Origin: Paenibacillus sp. LHD-38 | GTDB lineage: Bacteria; Bacillota; Bacilli; Paenibacillales; Paenibacillaceae | DNA length: 64,000 nucleotides | Direction: 5' to 3' | NCBI RefSeq assembly: GCF_031157315.1 | Contig: NZ_JAVIFU010000012.1 | Span: forward strand, 1 to 64,000 | Part shown: positions 36,775-44,582 of the stretch, one piece after another | How positions within the stretch are numbered: position 1 is the stretch's first letter | How the letters are laid out: every line of letters starts with the position of its first letter | Position numbers and translations under genes: made by a program | The notes under the pieces: model-generated | What the model was told of the DNA's origin: nothing | Databases searched by the model: none | What the model saw: only the letters and a program-made list of their open reading frames with translations

Positions 36775-37371
36775 TTGGCAGTATTAGTAACCGGCGGGGC
36801 ACGCAGCGGCAAGAGCAGCTTCGCGGAGCAATATGCGATGAGGGTGGCGGCTCGCGGTATATATATCGCAACCTGCCAGCCTTACGATCAGGAGATGAGC
36901 GAGCGGATTACTATTCATCAGAGAGATCGCACGGATACCGGCTATAGCTGGGAAACGCTCGAGGTGCCCTATGATGCGGCTGAATGGCTCCATCAAATAG
37001 ATAAAGAGCTGTCGCAGGATGCTGCCGTTGCGGACGGAAAAAAGCCGGCAGTCGTTTTGCTTGATTGTTTAACCTTGTGGCTGACGAATTGGCTAATGCG
37101 AATCGAGCATGAAGCATTAGATGCTTCCCGTCTGGAGATCGAAATTTCGAAGCTGCTTGATGGAATTCAAAGCTTCACTCATCCCTTGCTGATCGTTACC
37201 AATGAGGTAGGGGACGGAATTGTTCCGGCATACCCGCTCGGGAGGCTCTTTCGAGATGAAGCAGGCCGCCTTAATCAAAGGGTCGCCGCGATCTGTGAGC
37301 GTGTATTCCTTGTGACGGCAGGCATACCGATAGAACTGAAGGCTCATGCATTCAGGTGGGAGCAGTTATGA
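36775..37371 (+). CDS. cobU: Adenosylcobinamide kinase/guanylyltransferase
   Basis: 198 residues. P-loop G7GARSGKS14, the GMP-accepting His H48 in ERITIHQRDR, and LLDCLTLWLTNWL mark the bifunctional CobU/CobP. It phosphorylates adenosylcobinamide and then adds GMP. Start is TTG 36775 with AGGTGAT upstream. The last four bases overlap cbiB. Confidence 0.95.
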   Translation: MAVLVTGGARSGKSSFAEQYAMRVAARGIYIATCQPYDQEMSERITIHQRDRTDTGYSWETLEVPYDAAEWLHQIDKELSQDAAVADGKKPAVVLLDCLTLWLTNWLMRIEHEALDASRLEIEISKLLDGIQSFTHPLLIVTNEVGDGIVPAYPLGRLFRDEAGRLNQRVAAICERVFLVTAGIPIELKAHAFRWEQL

Positions 37372-38348
37372 TATTTTATTCCTTGAAGGAGTTATTTCTT
37401 CTTGCAGGAGCCGCGCTGATGCTGGATTGGATTGTGGGGGATCCGAAATGGCCGACGCATCCAGTCATTTGGATAGGGCGATTAATACGCGGGTTAGAAC
37501 GATATCTCCAGCCAGAGCGCTGGAAAGAGAGGCCTTCCGTTGTTAGAGGCCTGGGAATTGTGTTAACCTTGTTAACACTTATTATAAGTTCTGGTTTCAT
37601 GTGGCTGCTCGTATGGGCAGCGAATGCCGTGCATCCATGGTTTGGCTATGCGGTAAGCGCTTGGTTTATTTCAACGACGATTGCGGTTAAAGGACTAAAG
37701 GAAGCAGCCATGCTGGTTTATAAGCCTTTGGTTCAAGGAAAACTGGATGAGGCGCGGAAATATGTCGGTTACATCGTTGGGAGGGATACCGCGGACCTTG
37801 ACGAACGGGAAGCTTCGCGGGCAGCAGTCGAGACTGTCGCGGAGAATACCGTCGATGCGCTCGTGTCTCCATTGTTATTTGCATTAATCGGAGGAGCTCC
37901 GCTAGCCATGCTATACCGCGCTGTAAATACGCTGGATTCCATGGTAGGCTACCGTAATGAAAAATATAAATACTTTGGGTGGTTCTCCGCACGCACGGAT
38001 GATGTTTTCAATTATATCCCGGCACGGATTACAGGCGTAATGCTTACGATTTCTGCGTTGTTCGACCTTAGAATGAGTGCCAAGGATGCTATTCGTTCCA
38101 TACGGGCCTTTGCTCATCTTCATCCAAGTCCGAATAGCGGAATTCCAGAGTCAGCGGTCGCAGGTGCGATCGGCATTGAGCTGGGCGGCATGAATACCTA
38201 TTTTGGCGTGACGAGCGAACGGGCGCGCATGGGCTGGCCGAAACGCCCGCTTGTAGCTGAAGATATCGTTCTGGCTGTTCGTTTATTGTACCGGGTTAGC
38301 TTTATTTTATTTGCGGGGGTGATTGCAGGTTGGTTCATCGTGAATTAA
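37368..38348 (+). CDS. cbiB: Adenosylcobinamide-phosphate synthase
   Basis: 326 residues, membrane protein of the CbiB family: LDWIVGDPKWPTHPVIWIGRLI near the N-terminus, VGRDTADLDEREASRAAVETVAENTVDALVSPL, and FAHLHPSPNSGIPESAVAGA. It joins aminopropanol phosphate to adenosylcobyric acid. ATG 37368 overlaps cobU by four bases and has GGTGGGAG upstream. It overlaps cobS by 19 bases. Confidence 0.95.
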   Translation: MIFYSLKELFLLAGAALMLDWIVGDPKWPTHPVIWIGRLIRGLERYLQPERWKERPSVVRGLGIVLTLLTLIISSGFMWLLVWAANAVHPWFGYAVSAWFISTTIAVKGLKEAAMLVYKPLVQGKLDEARKYVGYIVGRDTADLDEREASRAAVETVAENTVDALVSPLLFALIGGAPLAMLYRAVNTLDSMVGYRNEKYKYFGWFSARTDDVFNYIPARITGVMLTISALFDLRMSAKDAIRSIRAFAHLHPSPNSGIPESAVAGAIGIELGGMNTYFGVTSERARMGWPKRPLVAEDIVLAVRLLYRVSFILFAGVIAGWFIVN

Positions 38349-39142
38349 AGCTGCAGATTCAAGCCCTAATTGCTGCTTTACAGTTTTTAACAAGATTCCC
38401 AGTTCCCGTGACGGTTCCCTTTCAAGCTGCCGTTTTGTCGCGAAGCGTCGTTTATTTTCCGATGGCTGGAGCAATCATTGGCGCTTGCATCTATGCCATC
38501 ACTTGGTTGTTAGCTCTATTCGTACCTGCTTGGCCGAGCGCGGTACTGGTACTCATCTTCTGGACGGCGCTAAGCGGCGGACTGCATCTTGACGGCTGGA
38601 TGGATACGGCAGATGGCGTACTCAGTCATCGCTCCCGTGAGCGAATGCTCGAAATCATGAAAGACAGCAGGGTGGGCGCAATGGGGGTGCTTGCTGCTGT
38701 ATTTTTGCTGCTGTTTAAAGCTTCGCTGCTGGCTGAGCTTTTGCAGCATGAGAATTTCAAGCTGTACGGGCCGCTGTTTGTGATTATCCCGATGTGGAGC
38801 CGAGCATGGATGAGCACAGCGATTGCCGGATGGCCGTTCGCCCGAAAAGGCGAAGGAATAGCCATTCTATTTCATGAGGTGAAAGGTGCTCAAGCCGCTG
38901 CGGCGCTCCTTATAACGGCTGTCGGTACAGCGCTTATATTGCGATTGATTGGAATTAGCATAGATGAAATTGTTCTATGTCTGCTCGCTATTGTTTTTTG
39001 TGTGTTTGTTGTTGGCGGTATGCTTGCTTCTTGGCTAAATCATAAGCTGGGCGGACTAACAGGTGATACATATGGAGCGATGAACGAAGCCATTGAAGCA
39101 GTGCTGCTGTTTGCTGCTGTTGTTTGGCTGCATGCATATTAG
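38330..39142 (+). CDS. cobS: Adenosylcobinamide-GDP ribazoletransferase
   Basis: 270 residues, about six to seven membrane helices, with QFLTRFPVPV, GGLHLDGWMDTADGVLSHRSRERMLEIMKDSRVGAMG (metal-binding Asp of the CDP-alcohol-like site) and GGLTGDTYGAMNEA. It joins adenosylcobinamide-GDP to alpha-ribazole, the last step of assembly. Start is TTG 38330, overlapping cbiB, with GGGGGTGA upstream. Confidence 0.95.
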   Translation: MVHRELKLQIQALIAALQFLTRFPVPVTVPFQAAVLSRSVVYFPMAGAIIGACIYAITWLLALFVPAWPSAVLVLIFWTALSGGLHLDGWMDTADGVLSHRSRERMLEIMKDSRVGAMGVLAAVFLLLFKASLLAELLQHENFKLYGPLFVIIPMWSRAWMSTAIAGWPFARKGEGIAILFHEVKGAQAAAALLITAVGTALILRLIGISIDEIVLCLLAIVFCVFVVGGMLASWLNHKLGGLTGDTYGAMNEAIEAVLLFAAVVWLHAY

Positions 39143-39162
39143 AAAAGGAGCTGGAAGGTAAG

Positions 39163-40263
39163 ATGTTAGAAAGATACGGTCATGGTGGTGATTTACGGAC
39201 CGCAGAGGAAGCCTTTGATATACCAGCTCATAAGTTTGTGGATTTTAGCTCGAACATGAATCCGCTGGGACCTCCGCTGAGTGTGAAGCAAGCGCTTCAT
39301 TCCTATGCGGAGCTCATTGGGCAATATCCTGATCCCGCGGTGCGCGGACTAAGGCGAAAGCTAGCCGAGCTTCACGATATCGATGAGCAATCTATCGTTG
39401 TCGGCAATGGCGCAGCTGAATTGATTGATTTAATTGTAAGGGCGCTTCAGCCCAAATTAACGACGCTGGCTATTCCATGCTTCGATGAATACGGCGATGC
39501 AATACGCAAAATCGGCGGAGCCATTTATGAGATCAAACTTACCCAAGACAATCATTTTGGATTGGATTTGGATTCAGAGCATTTATGCGGAGCCGCGTCA
39601 ACGGGTTCATTGTTTATGCTGGGCTCTCCGAACAATCCGACCGGGCAGCTCGTCGAACCGGAGCTGATCCGCACGCTTTTGAGAAAAGGTGCGTATGTGG
39701 TCGTAGATGAAGCATTTATGGATTTTGTGCCGGAAGAATCCCGTTACAGCCTTATTCAAGAGGCAACGAGACATGAAAGGCTGTTTGTCATTCGCTCGAT
39801 GACAAAGTTTTATTCCATACCTGGCATTCGTCTTGGGTATATTGTCGGCATGCCGAGAACGTTAAGCGGATTAAGACGTCTACAGGTACCTTGGAGCGTG
39901 AATTCGTTGGCGCAGCTAATAGGGGAAGCCGTACTGGACGAATCGGATTATGCGGACCGGACGATTTCATGGCTTCAAAAGGAGAGACCATGGCTAGTCG
40001 GGGAGCTTCAGGCCATTGGCTTTGAGGTGAACCCGAGCGCGGCTAATTATTTGCTCGTACGAATTCCTAAGGATGCAGGAATAAGCGCAAGCATGCTGCA
40101 GCTTGAGATGGGCAAACAAGGCGTGCTTATACGTGATGCATCGAGATTTTCCGGACTGGATCATACTTATATTCGGGTGGCCATCAAGCTTCGCAAGCAA
40201 AATGAACAGCTCTTAGCGGCATTAAAGCATAGCTTGGGCAAGTACAGGAGCCGAGGTGTTTAA
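39163..40263 (+). CDS. cobD: Threonine-phosphate decarboxylase, PLP-dependent
   Basis: 366 residues of aminotransferase fold type I. The N-terminal GHGGDLRTAEEAFDIPAHKFVDFSSNMNPLGPP is typical of CobD, and the PLP Lys is K215 in RSMTKFYSIPGIRLGY. It makes (R)-1-amino-2-propanol phosphate, the linker used by CbiB. ATG 39163 has AAGGAGCTGGAAGG upstream; the longer frame from 39124 lies inside cobS. HisC-like paralogues exist, but context makes CobD clear. Confidence 0.93.
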   Translation: MLERYGHGGDLRTAEEAFDIPAHKFVDFSSNMNPLGPPLSVKQALHSYAELIGQYPDPAVRGLRRKLAELHDIDEQSIVVGNGAAELIDLIVRALQPKLTTLAIPCFDEYGDAIRKIGGAIYEIKLTQDNHFGLDLDSEHLCGAASTGSLFMLGSPNNPTGQLVEPELIRTLLRKGAYVVVDEAFMDFVPEESRYSLIQEATRHERLFVIRSMTKFYSIPGIRLGYIVGMPRTLSGLRRLQVPWSVNSLAQLIGEAVLDESDYADRTISWLQKERPWLVGELQAIGFEVNPSAANYLLVRIPKDAGISASMLQLEMGKQGVLIRDASRFSGLDHTYIRVAIKLRKQNEQLLAALKHSLGKYRSRGV

Positions 40264-41867
40264 TGACATTAAATGAACAGGAAGCTTCTAATAAGGCGTT
40301 GGGCAGAACGATCATGATTCAAGGCACGGCGTCTGACGTAGGCAAAAGCTTAATTACGGCCGCGTTATGCCGTGTGTTTACCAAGGACGGTTGGCGTGTA
40401 GCCCCATTCAAATCGCAAAATATGTCTTTAAACTCCTACGTTACGTGGGACGGGAAAGAAATCGGGCGCGCGCAAGGCATGCAGGCGGATGCATGCGGAA
40501 TTTTGGCGACGACTGATATGAACCCGATCCTTCTGAAGCCGACCGGTGAAATGTCCTCGCAGGTTGTGGTGCATGGCAAACCTCTGCGTGATTATCATGC
40601 AGTCGAATACCGCGAGAACTATTTGCCTACAGCCGGCGGAATCGTAAGGGAGGCTCTGCAGCGTTTGCGTGAGGCAAACGACATTGTGGTGCTGGAAGGA
40701 GCAGGCAGTCCCGCTGAAATTAATTTAAAGGACCGTGACATCGTAAACATGCGGATGGCAGCATGGGCAGACGCTCCGGTCATTCTCGCGGCTGATATCG
40801 ATCGGGGCGGGGTTTTTGCTTCTATAGTCGGTACGTTGGAACTGCTAGAGCCATCGGAGCGTGACCGCATATGCGGCTTTATCATTAATAAATTTCGCGG
40901 TGATGTTTCCCTGCTTCAGCCTGGACTGGATTGGCTGGAAGCGCGGACAGGCAAGCCGGTTATCGGCGTGCTGTCGTTTATGCCGGGTCTTGAACTGGAG
41001 GACGAGGATTCTTTATCACTAAGCAAGCAGCATGCTGCAGTGGAAATTGAGGCCTCGAACCAGAAGCGCGAGCTGGATATCGCAGTCATTCGATTACCCC
41101 GCATTTCGAATTTCACGGATATGGACCCGCTGCGCTTTGAGACGGATGTTCATCTTCGATACATTGAGCATGCAGGGCAATGGGGAAGCCCTGACGCCGT
41201 CATCCTTCCCGGCAGTAAAAATACGATCGAAGACTTCGTTTGGCTGAAAGAAACGGGATTGGCTGATCTCGTTCAAAAGCATGCTGCTGGGGGAGGAGCG
41301 GTGGCAGGCATATGCGGCGGTTACGAAATGCTTGGCACTCGGCTATATGATCCGCTGCATGTAGAATCGTCTGTTGAGGAAACGGAGGGACTTGGTTTGT
41401 TTCCGTTTGAGGTGCGTTTTACGGCGGAAAAAAGAACGGTTCGAGTTTCAGGTACTGGTCAATTGAGCGAGACAGTTTCGCCCGTTAGCGTCGAAGGCTA
41501 TGAGATCCATATGGGCGAGGTTATTTGGCGCATGGGCGAGGAATCTATTCAACGTCCTTTTCAAATAAAGGAACAAACCTCGTGTTCTGACTTAGAAGCT
41601 TCCTCTAGATATACAGCCGAAGGCGCGAGCGCAAACGATGGCAAGCAGTGGGGAACGTTTATCCATGGCATCTTGCATAACGATGATTTTCGCAGACAAT
41701 GGTTGAATGGCTTACGGGAAGCAAAAGGATTGTTAAGCTTGCCTGCGGATTTACGCTTTCATGAAAGAAGGGAAGCGGCATTTGATCGTCTTGCTGAGCA
41801 TGCTCGCCGTTATCTTAATATACCGCTTATCTACGAGCTGCTTGGGCATCCGAAGGAGGGAACGTGA
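40263..41867 (+). CDS. cobQ: Cobyric acid synthase, glutamine-dependent
   Basis: 534 residues (CobQ/CbiP). N-terminal nucleotide-binding IQGTASDVGKSLITAALCR, LEGAGSPAEINLKDRDIVNMRMA, and a C-terminal GATase with nucleophile C351 in GICGGYEMLG. It amidates adenosylcobyrinic acid diamide at four sites. The ATG shares one base with the cobD stop (TAATG). It is the only corrin-ring amidation enzyme here; ring-building genes are not in the window. Confidence 0.95.
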   Translation: MTLNEQEASNKALGRTIMIQGTASDVGKSLITAALCRVFTKDGWRVAPFKSQNMSLNSYVTWDGKEIGRAQGMQADACGILATTDMNPILLKPTGEMSSQVVVHGKPLRDYHAVEYRENYLPTAGGIVREALQRLREANDIVVLEGAGSPAEINLKDRDIVNMRMAAWADAPVILAADIDRGGVFASIVGTLELLEPSERDRICGFIINKFRGDVSLLQPGLDWLEARTGKPVIGVLSFMPGLELEDEDSLSLSKQHAAVEIEASNQKRELDIAVIRLPRISNFTDMDPLRFETDVHLRYIEHAGQWGSPDAVILPGSKNTIEDFVWLKETGLADLVQKHAAGGGAVAGICGGYEMLGTRLYDPLHVESSVEETEGLGLFPFEVRFTAEKRTVRVSGTGQLSETVSPVSVEGYEIHMGEVIWRMGEESIQRPFQIKEQTSCSDLEASSRYTAEGASANDGKQWGTFIHGILHNDDFRRQWLNGLREAKGLLSLPADLRFHERREAAFDRLAEHARRYLNIPLIYELLGHPKEGT

Positions 41868-42577
41868 TGGCACAGCCATTCCGTCATGGGAATCTCTATG
41901 AATCAAAGCTGTGGAGAGGGGTTAGATTGCAGCTGCTCGAGGATCGGATTGAGTTAGCTTCCAAGGATCATCTCCATGCCTTGAGCAGTGCGGTCCATCC
42001 AGGAGGATTCTCTTCTGCAAACCGAATTATAAACTGGAAGGTGCCGCTCACCTACCAATGTGATGATCCTGTTCGCGATATCGTGAAGCAGTGCCAAGCT
42101 TGGGGCTGCAATCCGGAGAGTACGGTCGGTTTAATCACGGCAGCGAAGCTGACGCATGCATCCGTAGCAGAGCTTGAAGGCGATCGCTTCAAGCTGTTAT
42201 GCTGCACAACGGTTGGCACGCGAAATGCCGCTAGAGCTGGAAAGCCGCGCAGCACCTTTTCGGCCTATTCGGCGGGTACGATTAATGTGATTGTTTTGAT
42301 TGATGGGCAAATGACGGAAGCAGCAATGGTGAACGCAGTAATAACCGCAACCGAAGCAAAGTCAGCCGCATTGCAGCAGCTGGGAATCGTCGAGTTGGCG
42401 ACAGGAGAAATCGCTACTGGAACGACAACTGACGCGATCGTGATCGGAGCTAGTCAGGCAGCTAGTTGGAATGCCGTACATGCCTATGCAGGAGCTGCGA
42501 CGACAATTGGCTGCAGCATCGGCGAGGCAGTATATGAGACCGTGCTCGAAGCGGCACGTACACAGTCTGAAGAGTAA
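41867..42577 (+). CDS. cbiZ: Adenosylcobinamide amidohydrolase
   Basis: About 236 residues matching CbiZ: KDHLHALSSAVHPGGFSSANRIINWKVPLTY, VGLITAAKLTHASVAELEGDRFKLLCCTTVGTRNAARAGKP and the Gly/Thr-rich TTTDAIVIGAS. CbiZ removes the aminopropanol side chain from cobinamides to give cobyric acid, letting cells reuse foreign corrinoids. ATG 41867 shares a base with the cobQ stop and has GGAGGG upstream. Last gene of the riboswitch operon. Confidence 0.92.
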   Translation: MAQPFRHGNLYESKLWRGVRLQLLEDRIELASKDHLHALSSAVHPGGFSSANRIINWKVPLTYQCDDPVRDIVKQCQAWGCNPESTVGLITAAKLTHASVAELEGDRFKLLCCTTVGTRNAARAGKPRSTFSAYSAGTINVIVLIDGQMTEAAMVNAVITATEAKSAALQQLGIVELATGEIATGTTTDAIVIGASQAASWNAVHAYAGAATTIGCSIGEAVYETVLEAARTQSEE

Positions 42578-42753
42578 CTTTAAATTTGGAAGCAATGCGC
42601 AAGTTTCAGGAGCTTTACAGCATAAGCATGAAAACAATGTCTCAAAAAATAGCATATGATTATTACAGGAGCTGCGATATCGTGTAAAATGGTTAAGTTG
42701 AACATTCGACGAAGCTACAGGTTAAGCAACACTTAGAATGGAGGACTTATCCT
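42578..42753 (+). promoter_or_regulatory. Intergenic region with candidate corA promoter
   Basis: TTACAG (42662), a 16-base spacer and TAAAAT precede the corA start by about 70 bases. GGAGCT occurs twice, 42612 and 42669. No terminator for the cobalamin operon was found in this gap. Confidence 0.35.
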
Positions 42754-43704
42754 TTGATACGGATTGTAGGTTATACAAAACAAAAGGAATGGTTGACTGA
42801 CCTAACGATGGAAGACTTAAAGTCGACCGAGCTGGAATGGTATTGGGTTGATTTTAACAATCCGAAGGAAGACGAGTGCAGGCTGTTGGATACTTATTTT
42901 CACTTTCATCCCTTAGCCATCGAGGATTGCTATCATTTGCTGCAACGCCCCAAAATAGATCATTACGAGGATGTTCATTTTTTTGTGCTGCATGAGGTGG
43001 AACGGAAGACTTTGACGGTGAATGAAATCAATATGTTCATTGGCCCAAGCTTTATCGTGACGTTTCATTACGAGCCTTCACCTGAAATAGAAGAAGCAAG
43101 GATTAAGCTAATGAGCAGCAAGAAGATAGGCGATAAGGGACAGCTCTATGCAGCGTATCTCGTGATGGACAAGCTTGTGGATCAATATTTCCCTGCGGTG
43201 CATGAGCTAGAGGATCAGCTGCTCGATATGGAAATAGGAAACGGTGAAGGACAAAGCCAAACGCTGATGACCGATATTTACAATATTCGGTCCCGGCTGC
43301 TGCGCTTGCGTAAAACGATTATTCCGATGAGAGATTTATTATACCGCCTAACGAATTCGGACCGTATTGACGGAATGGGACCTTATTTGGCATTTTATCA
43401 TGATATTTATGATCATCTGCTTAAATTGTCAGAGATGATGGATACGAGCAGAGAAATGACGGCTGACCTGCGGGATAATTATATCTCCGTTAATTCGCAT
43501 CGTATGAATGCGATTATGAAGACATTGACCGTTATTACGACGATCTTTATGCCCTTGACGTTTTTAGCCGGTATTTATGGCATGAACTTTAGCAATATGC
43601 CGGAGCTGGAATGGAGCGGCGGATACTATGCAGTCATAACGGTTATGCTCGTCATCGGAATCGGCATGTATGCTTGGTTCCGCAGCAAAGGCTGGTTTAA
43701 ATGA
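42754..43704 (+). CDS. corA: CorA-type Mg2+/Co2+ transporter
   Basis: 316 residues: cytosolic N-terminal alpha/beta domain, long stalk helix and two C-terminal membrane helices with the selectivity signature YGMNF in the loop (about 276-280). It imports divalent metal as a pentamer. Start is TTG at 42754 with GGAGGA upstream. Placement after the cobalamin operon makes a cobalt role tempting, but CorA usually carries Mg2+ and the gene has its own candidate promoter. Confidence 0.93.
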   Translation: MIRIVGYTKQKEWLTDLTMEDLKSTELEWYWVDFNNPKEDECRLLDTYFHFHPLAIEDCYHLLQRPKIDHYEDVHFFVLHEVERKTLTVNEINMFIGPSFIVTFHYEPSPEIEEARIKLMSSKKIGDKGQLYAAYLVMDKLVDQYFPAVHELEDQLLDMEIGNGEGQSQTLMTDIYNIRSRLLRLRKTIIPMRDLLYRLTNSDRIDGMGPYLAFYHDIYDHLLKLSEMMDTSREMTADLRDNYISVNSHRMNAIMKTLTVITTIFMPLTFLAGIYGMNFSNMPELEWSGGYYAVITVMLVIGIGMYAWFRSKGWFK

Positions 43705-43729
43705 TAGGAATGAAGGAGATTGATCCGCA

Positions 43730-44554
43730 ATGGAAGTGAAAGATACTGCTACGCTGAGCAGAAAACGGCTGTTTGCGGTCATTGGTATTTTGGCAGGCAT
43801 CCTGCTTGCTTTGGTCATTATGCTTTATTTAATGATAATCGCGCTTGGCAACCGCAATGAAGCTAACCTATTGCAATCGGAGCAAGCATTGCATTATACC
43901 TATGATTCGCATACCTCTCCAAATGGAATGACGCTGCATGTGCTGAAGACGAAACCAGCCTATGTCACGCTGGAGACGATTAATAACAATATCACGCTGA
44001 CGGGTAAGGTCGGAATTAACGGCGGCTTTTTTTATGGCGAGCAATTGCTAAGTATCGGCGTGGTAAACAGTATCCCGGTCAATAAGGGAATTGGCAATTT
44101 TGGAACAGGCAGCGAGAACGTGAAATACGCCCGGGGAACGCTTGTCTGGGATGGCGCTTCGGACTTGCTAAGCGTACAGGTCGCAAGCAAAGCTTCGGAG
44201 CTTAAGGTAAAGGATCACACGCGATTTTGGGCGCAAGGCGGAATCAGCATGAGCCTAGGCGATGATGCGAATTGGATCAAGCAGACGGAGATTGAGAATG
44301 CGCCGTTTCCAGAAGATGACCGTCTTCGTTCAGCTGCTGCTTTCGATAAAGAGGGAGCGTTGTATTTAATCGTGAGCGAGACAAAGGGTCCACTTGCGTT
44401 ATTTAGGGAAGCCATTATCCAGACGGTTGGCGAGGGTATGCTGGTTGACGGGATTTTTCTAGACGGCGACGGTTCATCCCAGTTATTGAGCAGCGAGGCT
44501 TCGCTGCCTGGCGATAACCGTCCGGTCGTGCAAATGCTGAGAATTATAAAATAA
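43730..44554 (+). CDS. Membrane-anchored phosphodiester glycosidase family protein
   Basis: 274 residues with one N-terminal membrane helix (about 15-40) and an external NAGPA/DUF2233 domain. GINGGFF (near 100) and LDGDGSSQL (near 245) are the conserved motifs of this fold. The family cleaves N-acetylglucosamine from phosphodiester-linked glycoconjugates and includes cell-wall proteins in Bacillota. The substrate here is unknown; an envelope polymer is plausible. Confidence 0.85.
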   Translation: MEVKDTATLSRKRLFAVIGILAGILLALVIMLYLMIIALGNRNEANLLQSEQALHYTYDSHTSPNGMTLHVLKTKPAYVTLETINNNITLTGKVGINGGFFYGEQLLSIGVVNSIPVNKGIGNFGTGSENVKYARGTLVWDGASDLLSVQVASKASELKVKDHTRFWAQGGISMSLGDDANWIKQTEIENAPFPEDDRLRSAAAFDKEGALYLIVSETKGPLALFREAIIQTVGEGMLVDGIFLDGDGSSQLLSSEASLPGDNRPVVQMLRIIK

Positions 44555-44582
44555 GATGGTACAAGGTAAGGGAGCAATCAGT

